A stretch of 64,000 nucleotides of DNA, taken from positions 790,525-854,524 of the forward strand of contig LSYV01000031.1 in assembly GCA_001584585.1 (NCBI GenBank). The letters are read 5' to 3'. Origin of the DNA: Gonium pectorale (lineage: Eukaryota > Chlorophyta > Chlorophyceae > Chlamydomonadales > Volvocaceae). Positions 11,972 to 23,826 of the stretch are shown one piece after another (position 1 is the first letter of the stretch; each line of letters starts with the position of its first letter). Under the pieces are notes generated by a model, which saw only the letters and a list, made by a program, of their open reading frames with translations, did not search any database and was not told the origin of the DNA. The position numbers and the translations under genes were made by a program.

Positions 11972-14900
11972 TCACATGTTGTCCATCGCGTCGTCGATGT
12001 ACTCGTCCGTCTCCACCGGGTTGACGTAGCCCGGCGCCCCCACGCCCACGTGCCGCGCCTCCTCGACCAACCGCTTGATGTCATCCACGCTCTGTTGGGC
12101 AGTTGGGTTTAGGGTGTCGGGCTCTGGGTACGGGTGGACGCTGGGGGGCACTCGTACTGGAAACGTCGGGGGTTCTGCCGTCGTGGTTTGGTTTCCGGAG
12201 ATTGGGTACGGATGGGTTGGGTGTCGGGAGGCTGGGAGGCATTCCTGTTAGAAACAATGCAGCAGGTCCATGCGTTTCCTTTCCAATTTCGCAGCGGGCG
12301 CGTGGAGCGGAAGCCGGAGTCCTGCGTAAGCCATCGTAAGTCGTAAGCGTCGCAGCCCGCCCCATTGTGTGTGGACAACAGGAGCGGCTGGTATGACGCG
12401 GACACAGCTCAAGGACCCCAACGCAACGGCAGGGAGCCCCGTACCCAAAACCCCCATGCCGCAAACCGCCGTGCGGCCCCGCTGCCACTGGCCTCCACTC
12501 CACCACGCTGAACCTGCAATCCTCCCCCTGATATTGCTTCCCAACCGAATCTACTCCGCCCCGCATTCCCGCGCCACGCCGGCCGCACCTGCAACCCCTC
12601 GGGCGGCGGCTGCACTCGGTCGTTCATCTCCCGCACGCCCGGCGGCAGGCCCTTGAGGTACCACTTGTGGTTGTAGATGCCGTCGACGGTGATCCGCTTG
12701 GCGGGGTCGGCCACCAGGATCTTGGACAGCAGGTCCTTGCAGTCGTCCGACGCGCGCACGTGGGGCGGGATGCTGTAGTCCACGTGCAGGATCCGCTGTG
12801 GCGTGCGTACGAGGGCGGCGTACAAGCGCGGCAGGCGTAAGATGCGGTCCGGGGGTTCACGAGAACGGGAGTCTGGTCAGGACGGGCTAGCATCCGGCAC
12901 GGAGGCGCCGGGAGGAGGCGAAGGCGCTCGATGGGGCGGCGTGCGTACACGGCATGTTGGGCGGCGTTTAGGCCGGTTCAGGGAGTTCGTGAGCAGCACG
13001 GAAATCTGATGAGGCCGGGCTGGCATCCGGCAGGGAGGTGCATGGAGAAGGCGTATGTGTGCACGCAAGGGGTGCGTGAAGCCCGGAGGAGAAAGGGTGC
13101 GGGTCCTTCACCTTGGCCCCCCACTGTTCCGCTGCGCACTCCCATACCCCTCTCGCAGTGGAGGCACGCGCCGCAGGCTTTCCCATCAGAACTGCACGTC
13201 GACAGCTCAGAGACCAACATATAGGGCCCTTCGCCCAACCAACCAGGTACATACACTATGCGGCGTTTATTTCACATCCTACATTTGGCTACATTTGGTG
13301 CCACCTTAACCCTGCTAAACACGTTAACCCGTTATATACCCCGAATGGTGTACCCCCTGCCAATTGTGCGCCCATAATGTACCCCAATGGTGCGGTGCCC
13401 CACCAACCCAACAGCCCTTACCCACCACATGCAGCTGTAGGTTGTCGCATCCAATGGCATGTCGCACCTGATTTTACCGGCCGTCTACATCTCCGCCATG
13501 ACTACCACAAGGCGTTCTTGTTCCTATGCAATTCGGTACTTCGCGTTGCAGCCCGTTTTCCAACTCTTCTAACGCCCCCTCACCTGGATCATCTTCTGCA
13601 GCTTCTGGTTGTCGTGTTTGTCCTCGGGCCGCTCAAAGGGGTAGGCGCCCACCAGCATCACGTACAGCATCACGCCGCAGCTCCAGATGTCGGCGATCTG
13701 CGGAAGAGAGGGGGGCCCGGGCGCCGCAGCGGGAGCCCAGCGAGGGAGAGGACAGGACCAAGGTGAGGTTCGTTGCGCACCTGCCCTGCATGCCGCGCCA
13801 CGCACACCGCCGAACCCGAGCGGCAAACATAAGTTGTTCACACACTCAGGAATGGCCACACAGCAGGCCAAAGACAGCCATGTGGGCGGTGGCAGAACCA
13901 GACAAAGCATACACGCTGCCGCAAGCGCGGCGAGGCAGCTAGCCTCAGGTCCCCGCCGCTCCTCGCCCGAGCCGCTCCTCCGCCCCGCCGGGTCCCATTC
14001 CGCCAGCCGCCACCGGGCCGCGCGCCGCACCCCCGCCTCACGGCTCGCCCCCACGCCACGGGCTCATCGCCGCGGGTTCGCGCTGCGCTGCCCTTCGCCC
14101 AGCCCCCGAGCGTGGGGTCCGGGGGCTGCCCCATCGGAGCGGAGCGCTGACCGGGCCACATGGGTACGTTCGGCCATTCGCGGTCACCTCGCAGCGACGG
14201 GTCGCACTGGGCGCTGACAAGGCCGGCGCGCGGGCCCGGCATCCCCCCAACACCATCAACGCGCGGCAACCAAAGGTATATGTGTGTGTGACCCGCCAGG
14301 GGTGCCCGGTGCTGCCGCAACCCGAGGCCCCCGCTGACGGGCGGTGCGGCCGGTGCCCACCCAGCCCCGACCGCTTCGCGGCCGGCTGCTGGGACAAGAC
14401 CTGCGCCGCAACCCAGCCGAGGACGTGCGAAGGCAGGAGGGCCTCCCTCCCGCCCGTGGGCGTCACCCCAACGAGCGGGAGCTGCTTCAGGGCACAACGC
14501 CCTGGAGCACTGGCTAGGACGCGTGGGGAGGCTTCGCAGTCCTCAGCGGCGTAGGCCGAGGGGACAGCCGGGCCCAATGCGCGTGCTCGCCGCCTGCCGT
14601 CGCCCTGTTCCGGCTGCACGCGACGCGGCGCACACGCCCCGTCCCTCACGGGGCGGCGCCGCTCGTCACTCCCTCCCCCCACACCCACCGCGCCTCGCCT
14701 TACGGGATCGTGCGCGGCACGGTCCCCAGGACCCGGGTCCGCACACAAGGCTCGAGAGCGCGGTGTGCATACGCTGCTACCCTCAGCGGCACTCGGGGGG
14801 GCTCGACATCCCATTTGGGTTCGACACGCTACCTTGCCATTGTAGACCTTGCCCTTGGTGGTCAGAATGACCTCGGGGGCCAGATAGGCCGGCGTGCCGA

Positions 14901-16695
14901 CGCGTGACCCGGGGGCGGACTGGAACTTTTCGTGCTGTGGGCGACACGGCCCGAGCAGCGATGGCGGCGGGTTCCGGCGGGGCGAGGCGGGGGAGGGGGC
15001 CCGGCGGGGCGAGGAGCGCCGGACGGGGCGGGAGAGAGGGAGAGGGAGGGGCGGCAGCGGGTGTGAGTAGGGGTGGCGGGTGGATTTACCTTGGCGTCAT
15101 ACTCGTTCTCGCAGAGGAACACCTCAGGGGCGGTGTAGTATGCGGTGCCGACCTTGGATATGGGTGCAGAGTGCAGGGTTTCGTGCTGCGGCGGGGCAGG
15201 AGTCGGCCGAGGGGGCGTCAGGCAAAGGAGCGACGCGGTGCATCCTGTGCGTGGCCTCCGAGATTACTAGGCGCTTCCAAAAGGATGTAGCACACAAGGA
15301 GCTACACACAAGAGCTGGTAAGCCCGTGCGGCCCGATAGGAAGCGACCCTACTCCGGCCGGCCAGGCGGCGCGGCTCGATAGCAGCACGCTCCAGGAGAC
15401 CTTGGCTCAAAGCAAGGCCCGGGACACGCCGGTGGATGGCCAATCAGCCAGCACGGCAAAAAGGACAAACCTTCGAGTACCCGAAGTCGCAGATTTTTAC
15501 GAGCGGCCGCGGGCTCGAGTCCAGCAGCGTGTTCTCCAGCTTGATGTCCCGGTTCACCACGCCCTGCGCCCGCACCCGGTGGGTAGGCAGGATTCGGTCA
15601 ATGGAAGAGACGGTGGGCCCGGGAACCTCCCAAGCCAGGGAGCGGCGGGGCGTCAAAACCAGAGCTCATGGCGACCGAAAGGATCCAAGATCAAAAACAT
15701 GCGGCGTCCACGTCCCGCATGCCGTCACACACGACCTCCGACACACCAGGCAACAAGCGCCTTCCCGCTCCTCTTCCCCGCTCGCGAGGCAGCGCACCCC
15801 CGTACCCCATTCACTCGGCACAATTCGGCACAACGCGGCACGCCATGGCACGTTATGGTCATATTCCATCATTTCCCCTTCCCCCAACCCCTGCGTTGCC
15901 CGAGCCCGCCCACGGCCGCAGCGGGCACAGACCGCCCCAGCCCGCGATCACGCAGCGGACCTAGGGTCCTCACCATGCGGTGGCAGTAATCCAGGCCCAC
16001 AATGAGCTGCTGGAAGAACCAGCGGGCCTCGTCCTCTCTCAAGCCGTTCTTCCGCACCACGTACTCGAACATGTCGCCGCCAGGCGCGTACTCCATGACG
16101 ATGCACAAGTGCGTGGGCGTGAGGAAAACCTATACAGGTTGAGGCCACCAGGACGGATGGATTGTTGTGGTCCCTACGTAATGCAACCTTAGCCATGCGG
16201 GCCGCCCTAAGCGCGATGTGGTCGGGAGTGGACGACGGGTGCCCATGCCGGACGCCGGGCGTTACGGCAAGTTGCCCACGCGTCGCTGGCCGGGATGTCG
16301 CTCACCTCCCGGAACTGGACGATGTGCGGGTGTACGAGACATCGATGGTTGATAATCTCACGCTCCACATACTTGGTAATCTGTTGACGGGTCCGGGGCG
16401 TGTCATTAGGGGCAGCCCACGCGTGGGCAGGCAAGGACTCCGCACCTTGTCTCCCCGCTCAATGAACTTGACGGCCCACGTCTCCCCCGTGTGCTTGTCC
16501 CGGGCCAGCTGAACAAAGCCGAACGTCCCGCTGTTGAGGTCCTTGATCTACACAGCGCGGAGCAGAGACGCCGCTGTCAGCACCCTTAGGCCTAGGGCCT
16601 AAAATGGCAAATGCAGGGCGCTGCAAAGCTTCCACCTTCTCATAGCGGGGATGGTTAGCAATTGGCTCTGGCCTTCCAGGCTGTCCCTTGTTCAT
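11972..16695 (-). CDS. SnRK2-type serine/threonine protein kinase with alternative activation-segment exons
   Basis: Exons on the minus strand: 16636-16695, 16446-16547, 16306-16380, 15974-16129, 15471-15563, then 15090-15185 or 14833-14934, then 13584-13697, 12589-12795 and 11972-12091. All junctions are phase 0, giving 340 or 342 residues, the usual SnRK2 length. Visible kinase features: a glycine loop NSGTFG, the AVKF lysine, the helix-C Glu in VEREIINHR, the hinge [14 protein letters not shown], catalytic loop [11 protein letters not shown] in [32 protein letters not shown], and a C-terminal [18 protein letters not shown]. The tail [16 protein letters not shown] matches the SnRK2 regulatory box and ends acidic. 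The family acts in stress, osmotic and nutrient signalling (for example sulfur in Chlamydomonas); the target here is unknown. Oddities: two homologous APE exons, Asn for the first loop Gly, and Asn for the His of HRD. The start ATG is followed directly by RYEKIKDL after the first intron. Confidence 0.93.
14833..14934 (-). other. SnRK2 activation-segment exon, variant B
   Basis: This 102-base exon (34 codons, phase 0 at both ends) is flanked by cacag and gtagcg. It reads [11 protein letters not shown], then [12 protein letters not shown], then a [10 protein letters not shown] end. It is the more canonical SnRK2 version. It lies 155 bases downstream of variant A in the transcript. Either exon joins the DFG exon to IADIWSCGV in frame; including both would put two APE motifs in one kinase. 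Confidence 0.88.
15090..15185 (-). other. SnRK2 activation-segment exon, variant A
   Basis: This 96-base exon (32 codons, phase 0 at both ends) is flanked by cgcag and gtaaat. It reads [11 protein letters not shown], then [12 protein letters not shown], then a CENEYDAK end. It follows the DFG exon directly in the transcript order. It aligns with the next exon (variant B) over its whole length, with 17 of 32 residues identical by my count. The P+1 loop is TAYYTAPE instead of the usual TPAYLAPE. Confidence 0.85.
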
Positions 16696-17077
16696 GGTGA
16701 GCTATGCCCCAGCCGGGGCGGTGGCTGCTACAAGAATAAGGTCGAATCTACACAGGCTCGCGAGTGGCACGCGCGGTGGCCATCAAACGCTACGCAAGGC
16801 AAGTGCCACGGAATTCTCTGCTGAAAAGCACTGGTCAATGTCTGCCAAAACGCGACAAGGGATGCGGCTGAGCCGAGGAGTTAAGTCAATTTCGTACGGC
16901 TTTAGGACGCCCTGCCAACCCAACACGCAAGCCTACTCGGGCACGTGGCTACTTGCTCAGGTAATAGCTGTTCCGTGAGCTTGCGCGTCAGGCGGTACTC
17001 GATAGGCAGGATATGCCCCAATTAGCAGGAGCCTGACAGCAGGAGGACTTGTGCACCCCCGTAAGGGCGGAAGCAAA
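16696..17077. promoter_or_regulatory. Divergent intergenic region between SnRK2 and Cwc2-like genes
   Basis: The start codons of the minus-strand kinase and the plus-strand splicing factor are 382 bases apart, so both promoters and both 5' UTRs must share this stretch. I saw no convincing TATA box or other named element. No protein-like frame lies in it. Confidence 0.5.
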
Positions 17078-20000
17078 ATGGACCCGCACGATCCAGCCTT
17101 CCCAAACCGTCCGGAGTGGCTCAAGCGGCCGGCGAGGCGGCAGGTGACTGGACGGGGCACGAAACCCATCGACACACGCCCGCGTACGCTTTGGGTTGCG
17201 CCTTCGGTTTGCAATACCTATTAAGAGGATGACACCCGGTTGCGAGTACCTGCAAACCCTGCCCGAGGCACCCGCTTAGTAGGGCCAGTTCCATACCCGA
17301 GGAGCGCTTTCATCACCCGTCTCCGAACCCGCGGCCTTCCCTGTTACCCTCCATAATCCATCCCCTGCAGGTAGACGATGCCACTCTGCAGAAGGAGATC
17401 CAGGCGCGCGGCGGCTACGGCGAAGTCAACCTCTGGTCGGGGCGAAAGCTTAACCCGACGGTGCCGCCCGTGGGCGGCGACAAGCGTAACGCCTCGCGAA
17501 ACAAAGACGCTGCCAAGTTCCGGCTGGTGATTGAGGCGGACGTGGGACGCACCCGCGGCAGCGACGCCAAGCAGCACGTCTTTTGCCTCTACTTTGCCAA
17601 GTAGGGCCGCGCGATGACTGTGTGTGGGGTGGGGCAGTATGGTCACGGGGGGTTAGCAAGCGTCCTCAAGCAGGAACATTTACATCGGTACGTCGAGCGG
17701 CTAGGAACATGGCGACCGTGCGATTTCCTTCAGGGCAAGGGCAGCCCTCAGTGGGAATGGACTGAGGGGACTGAGGTTCAGGATCTCTGACCGCTTGGCC
17801 CAAAACTGCACGGTCATCTGCCCCTCACCGCCCCGTCCACCCCCGACGTCCGCCGTGGGCCCCCACCTGCGCAGGGGCTGCTGCAGCCACGGCTCGGCCT
17901 GCACCTACCTGCACCGGCTGCCAACCGCGCAGGACGAGGCGTACGCGGTGCGGGACCTGTCGGCCGACGTGTTCGGGCGGGAGAAGCGGGCGGAGGCGGA
18001 GGGGTACCGCAAGGGCGCAGGTGCGCGCGTGCGGGGTTTCGGGAAGGCAACCGGGAGGGCGAGTGCTTTTTCATGGCGCTGGCTTCGGAACGGCCGCATC
18101 CCTGCTGCCGCAATCGTTGCAGGTGCGGGTTCGGTCCGGACCGATGCATTTCACGTGGTTAGGGCCTGACGCCGGGCACAGCTTCAGGGGGCCCGGAAGT
18201 TCCAGGGCCGCTGCTGGCGAAGGATGTGTCCTGCTTTCCGGTCACGGCCCCACTCTGGGCAGGCACGCTTGAGCGGGACAACCGTACACTGTACGTCAAT
18301 TATGAGGGCGCCGGCGGGTACGACCTGCCCAAGATACGGCAGCTGCTGGAGGCCAACTTTCGGGCCTTCGGGCCGCTCAACAACATCTACATCCTGCACC
18401 ACAAGACCGTCGCTTTCGTTAGGTGTGTTCGAGGCGCGGCTCTTGGCTGCTAGTAGGGGCTTGGGTCGGCTTGCGTTGGTGTTCGACTTGCAATGGGGGA
18501 GGTGCATCGAGCCGAACGCCCGCGGGAATTACCGTGCCACGTAGGGGTAGGCAGGCAGGCAAGGGCTGGGTGGATGTGAATTTGTCATTGGCGGCCAGCG
18601 ATGGTCAGTGGAGGGTTTACCCGGGCTGTGCCTGCGTGCTGTGCACAGGTACGACTGGCGCAGCAGCGCGGAGTTCGCCAAGGAGGCCATGCACAAGCAG
18701 AGCCTTCTGGGCAGCAGCCAGGGGGAGGTCATCACGGCGCGCTGGGCCAACGAGGACCCCAACCCAGTGGCCGTGATCGCCATGAAGCGCGCCGCAGAGG
18801 TGTGTGTAGGGGGTGTGTGTCAGAAGCAAGCGGTTAACGAGAGCGCCCTGGCTTCCGCCTGAAGGCTCATGTCTGGCGGGCGGGGGGGGGGGTGCGCGGC
18901 AGGGACGGAAATGGTAGCAGCGCCAGAGACTGTAAGGATGAGCGCTTTGCGTTCTGGGCTTTGCAGCAGGACGCATGGTTCGAGGAGGGGCGGCTCGGTC
19001 CGGGAAGGCGGGGATCGGATATGTTTACTCCTCTGGCACGAGCCCACTGCAACACCCTCAATGCATATTGTTATTACGCATTGCAGGAGGCCTTTGGCCT
19101 GGCCGCCCACTCTGCGTTCGAGGCGCTGCCTCCTGAGCAGAAGCAGGCGCGCATCATGGAGCTGCAGCTGCAGAGCGCCGTACGGAAGGGCACCTCTATC
19201 GGGGCATACCCCTCCACAGGTATGCGGGCACTGAAGGCAAACTACGTAATCATGTGGCCACAGCTGCTTTGCTGAGAGTGCTTTCCTGGCCTCTTGACCG
19301 GAATTACAGGCGGGAGGCAGCTGGGGTGGGCATGGGTGGGGATTTTAGGGCTCTGGGATGGAAGCAGCTTGACATGGACGTTCCGGGGGAAGGCACCTGG
19401 AGAGTGTCGACGCCCAAACGCTTCACTTGCGCGAGACCTTCCCAAAAACGTAACTGCTCACCCCGCCGCAGAGGACCAGTTTGCGGCGCGCGAGGCGCAG
19501 GAGGCGGCGATGGCGGCGGAGCGGCGGCGACGGCAGGAGGCAGCAGCGGCGGCGGCGGCCGCGGGGCAGGGCTACGGCCAGGAGGAGGAGGACGACGAGG
19601 ACATCCCCTACATCCCGGCCGACATATACCAGGAAAACCAGCGACTGCTGGCGCAGCGGAGAGCCGCCCAGGCCGCTGCGAGCCAGGAGGAGCCTGGCAA
19701 GCAGCCGGCGATGAACGCGCCACAGCCGGGGCAACCTGAGCACGCCCAGTACCCCTCGCAGAGGCCGCCTGTGCGGGACCCTGCGGCGCCCGTCCTAGAC
19801 GCAGGGGCGCCTGGGGGCTACGAAGTGCAGGGGGACGCTGGGCCCTTCGCCGGCAGCGGTGAGCCCGGCGGCCCCTCCGCCGCGCCTGGGGCCGCCGCCA
19901 GCGGGGCTGCGCCAGGCGTCGGCGGCGAGGGCGGCGCGGGGCCGGCCGCTGCCAAGGGCGTGGGCTCGGGCGAGATGACCGAGTGGGAGCGCGCTTGGCA

Positions 20001-20571
20001 CGATCCCGAGATGCGGGAGAAGATGCACGCGGACCCGGAGCTGCGGGAGCGCATGCGGAAGCTGCGCAACGAGGCCGTCTACTGGTCCGCCTACCAAGCG
20101 CACTTCCACGCCTACGCACACAGCTACGGCCACCACACGTTGGCTGCGCAGCACGCCGAGGCCGAGGCGGCCCAGGCGCAGCAAGGGGAGGCGGCGCAGG
20201 GACAGGAGCAGGGGCAGGGGCAGGACCCGTACGCGGCGTGGTACGGGTACGGGTATGGGCAGCAGGGGCCGGGCGAGGCTGCGGGAGCGGGAGCGGGAGC
20301 ACCGGGGGAGGTGACAGGGTACGGCGCGGGGTACGGCGCAGGTTATTACGGATGGTATGGGCAGGAGCAGCAGGGGGTTGAGGTGCAAGGGGTAGGCGAG
20401 GGCGAGGGGCAGTGGCAGGGGAGCGGAGGGGTAGGGGACGCTGCAGGCGGCGGCGCGGGGGAGGCTGCTGGGGAGGGGCCGTCCAAACAAGGTGACGAGG
20501 TGAAGGCGCAGGCGAATGGGCTTGCGTTGCTGGGGGCGTACGAAAGCGATGAGGAGGAGGAGGACGGGTGA
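17078..20571 (+). CDS. Cwc2/RBM22-type pre-mRNA splicing factor (CCCH zinc finger + RRM)
   Basis: Exons: 17078-17143, 17371-17600, 17875-18020, 18263-18422, 18649-18799, 19087-19219 and 19472-20571. The phases agree throughout and give 661 residues. The first exon ends LKRPARRQ and joins VDDATLQKE, like the RPARKQVDPS start of fungal Cwc2. The WSGRKLN block, FCLYFAKGCCSHGSACTYLH (CCCH finger), LSADVFGREKR, TLERDNRTLYVNYEG, the RRM core KTVAFVRYDWRSSAEFAKEA and WANEDPNPVA follow in the family's order. Cwc2 proteins bind U6 snRNA near the spliceosome's catalytic centre as part of the Prp19-associated complex. The last exon adds about 365 residues rich in Ala, Gly and Gln, with an acidic EEEDDEDIPYIP block, a charged helix (WERAWHDPEMREKM) and an acidic end (ESDEEEEDG). 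That makes the protein nearly twice the fungal length. Confidence 0.92.
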
Positions 20572-20745
20572 CTGGAACTGTACGGCCACTGCTGGTGCAA
20601 CATGTCGCCTCCATTCTGTCAATACGATGAACATGAGTCTGTTAATTTGAGTTCAACAAGACTTAGGCTCGCTGCAGTCCTTTCTGCTAATACCGGTAAC
20701 ATCTTTCTCCGACTGAGGGTGTGACGCTTCGACGGTCGAGGCGCC

Positions 20746-23700
20746 ATGGCTGCTTCTGGCCTTAATGATAAGATGGATTTGGTTGTGCGAACGCTCGCAA
20801 GGACGCTCGTGCTTAGCGGCGTCAGCTCCAATGCGAGCGTGGACGACCTGAAGAGCCTGCTGCACCAGCATGGCCTCAAGGAGCAGGTTCCCGTTCCGCA
20901 ACCATCCAAGCAGCGCCTGGTGTGTAGCCTCCCCGTTGCACGAAACCTTGTCCTCGCGATGTGGGGAATCCAAGGGCTAATGTATTCTTGTGACAACAGG
21001 TGCACAAGGGCGTGGTTCTGGCGTCTGGCAGCCTCCAGCAGGCCGGCGTGCGGTCGGGTGACCACCTGGTCATGCTGCAGCACGCAAGCGTCACGTCCAT
21101 GAAGCCGTCAGTGGCACAGGACACGACCCCTCCCCCGACAGCTGAAACCATTAGGTCTGCCATCTTGGCGGAGGCGAGGCGCCGGGGCATTGAGAACACG
21201 ATCGTGGAGCCGCCTCTGGGAGGTGGGGGAGGGGGGTCAGGGTTGGGATTCTTGTCACACGGATTCTGGGGCCGCAGAAATTTGAGTACACCGGGGATGA
21301 CAAGCACGGTAGGCCACAGGACGGGGAATGGAGATAACGCGTTGTGGAAGCCATATCGCGTTGATCCCACAGACAGCCGAACCCGGGCCCATGCATTCAG
21401 CCGTTGCACCCAAGATTTGAACACAATGGACCGTCCACGGTCCGCTTGCCGTCTTCATCCACTTCAGGCCCTCCTTGTTGCCGCCTTACCTGCGCCCACC
21501 ATCCTGCACCCTCCCCGGCCTGCTGCCTCCCAGCCCGCCGCTACGGCCTACCGCTGGAGGCGATGGCCCTGGACAATCAGCTCCTGCAGCTCATACAGGC
21601 TTTGGGCGGCCGGACGGGGCCGCTTGGGGGCCCCGTCGGCGCGGCAGGCGGCGCGGGCGCTCCACGGCCAGGTGACGCCATCAGGGCGGCGGCTGCGGCC
21701 AGCGCCCGGCAGCAGCAGGCAACCGCTGCAGGAGGTGGTCCGCATCGCCCCATGGCGGTGAGGGCAACAGGGGAGGGGCTCTCCGGGAGGCTGCCTGGAA
21801 CAAGGGCGCCCGGCAGGGGCAGGGGAGTTGCTAGGAGTGGGGCGTGCGGGGTCCGGCTTGTGCGGTGTCAGGCAAGCTGCCAGCGCCCGGGAGTCAGCGT
21901 CGCGGTCACTCGATTTGTAACCTCTGCTGCATTCATGGTCCGGTGAATGTGGCCCTCACCAAACGACTGCAAGTTGGCTTCAAGTCCTCAGTTGCCAATG
22001 CCGTTCCCTGCCCAGCCCGCGTCCCGTGCTCTCCCGCCCGCATATTCCCGTCGCGCCGCCACAACCTCCGACTCCCCGTGTCCCGCGCCTCCTCGCACCG
22101 GGCGTGCTTGACTTCGCCCCAACCAACCCTTTATTACACCCCTGTCCCGTGTCCCACAGGGTGGAGGCGGCGCGCCTCCCCCCGGCTTGATGCTCTTCAA
22201 CATGCCGCCCGTGCCGCCGCCTCACGCCGCCGCCGCGCCGCCGCCGCCCGCCGCGCCGCCAGCGCTGGCCATCCCGGAGCCCGACGCGCAGGCGGCCTCG
22301 CAGTTGCGCGAGATGGGCTTCGGCGAGGCGGTGGTTCGCAAGGCGCTGCTGCTGCACCGCAACGACATGGAGCAGGCGCTCAACTGGCTGCTGCAGCACG
22401 GGGACGACCCCGCAGCGGCCGAGCCGCTCACCGACGATCAGCTGCGGCAGGTGAGACAGGCGGCCGCGGTTCCTGTCTTGCAGTTTGCGGTGGGGTTTGT
22501 GTGCTGCACGCCTGTTAAGCCAGAGAGTTGGGGGGCCATCTGAGAGCGACACTCGATGTGATTGCAGGATGGGCGGACGCTGTGCCGCGTTCAAGTCGTG
22601 GACTGACGTGAGCGGAGGGTGTGGAGGTTCTTTCCGTGCTATGTAACCCCGCGAACCCCACGTTTCACTAGTAAAGGACCACCCTCCACGCTGCATCCGT
22701 CCCCCTCCAGATTTACAGCCGCGGTCCGCGCGGCCCGCCCTCTGAGCCCGAGCTGGTCGAGCAGCTAGTGGCCATGGGCTTTGAGCGCAACCAGTCGGCC
22801 GCTGCGCTGCGCCACTTTCGCAACATGGACCTGGCTCTCGCCTATCTGCTGCGCACGGCAGAGGAGGGGGGCGCTGCCGGCGACGCGGCTGCGGCGGGAG
22901 CGGCGGGAGCCGGGGCTGCGGCCGGAGGTGCAGCGGCGGCCGGAGCGGCAGCGGCAGCAGAGCCCGGGGCTGGGGCGGGGGCTGGCGAGCGGCAGGGAGT
23001 GGAGCCGGCGGCAGGCGGACAGGGAGCAGCGCCGGCCGCCACTGGCGGCGAGGGCGGCGGCAGCAACCAGCAGGCGGGTGGCGGCGCCGCCACTGCCGGC
23101 GGCGGCGCTGCGCTTGATGTGCCGCTGCTGGCTTCCTCGGATGGCGACGATGACGAGTTCGAAGACGCGGCGCAAGGTGAGGACCCTCGCAGGTTGCGTT
23201 GGCCTTGGGTGTGAATCGAGGTATCACGCAACTGCAGCAATATGAGGCTGGCAGCCGTAGTACGGGTAGCGGCAGTGTGTAGCACGGCTGTACGGGCACC
23301 CAGTGCATAGTGCGGGTGTCTGGCAGTCTGCCCGTTTTCTTTTTACTACCATAGCCGCCGATGCTACTGGTCTTGTGAGCTTTTTTCCCTTGTTGCCTCC
23401 CCTGCCTCTCACCGGGCCGCAGGCGAGTTGCCCGCAGCCCAATCGCACGAGGAGGAGGAGGAGCTTGTGAGCGACGAGGAGGACGGAGCTGAGGAGGAAG
23501 AGGGGGAAGAGGCGGAGGGGCTGCCGGGCGGCGGCGCCGCACACCCGCGTGCCGGCGGGCCGCGGCAGCAGGAAATGGAGTACGAGGAGGAGGGCGAGGA
23601 GGAGGAGGACGACGACGACGACGACGAGGAGTACGAGGAGGAGGACGGTGGCGAAGGGGAGGAGGGCGAAGGGGAGGAGATGGACTCTGACATCGACGAC

Positions 23701-23794
23701 TTCCAGGGTACGCGGCGCTGGGGCCCGTTTGCACAGCAGCCGCCCCTTCAAGGCACTGCAGTCCCGGGCCCCTGCCTGCCTGCCTGCCTGCGTG

Positions 23795-23826
<32 letters not shown>

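Noticed and set aside
16694..16700. ATG directly followed by GTGAG as a one-codon first exon of the Cwc2-like gene
   Set aside because: It overlaps the start codon of the divergent kinase gene; the exon at 17078-17143 encodes the conserved RPARRQ and fits the same phase.
19304..20614. 436-codon open frame on the minus strand
   Set aside because: A Pro/Arg-rich shadow of the Ala/Gly-rich last exon of the Cwc2-like gene.
21980..23734. 584-codon open frame on the minus strand
   Set aside because: Pro/Arg-rich shadow of the UBA exons and their introns; the plus-strand chain gives two UBA domains.
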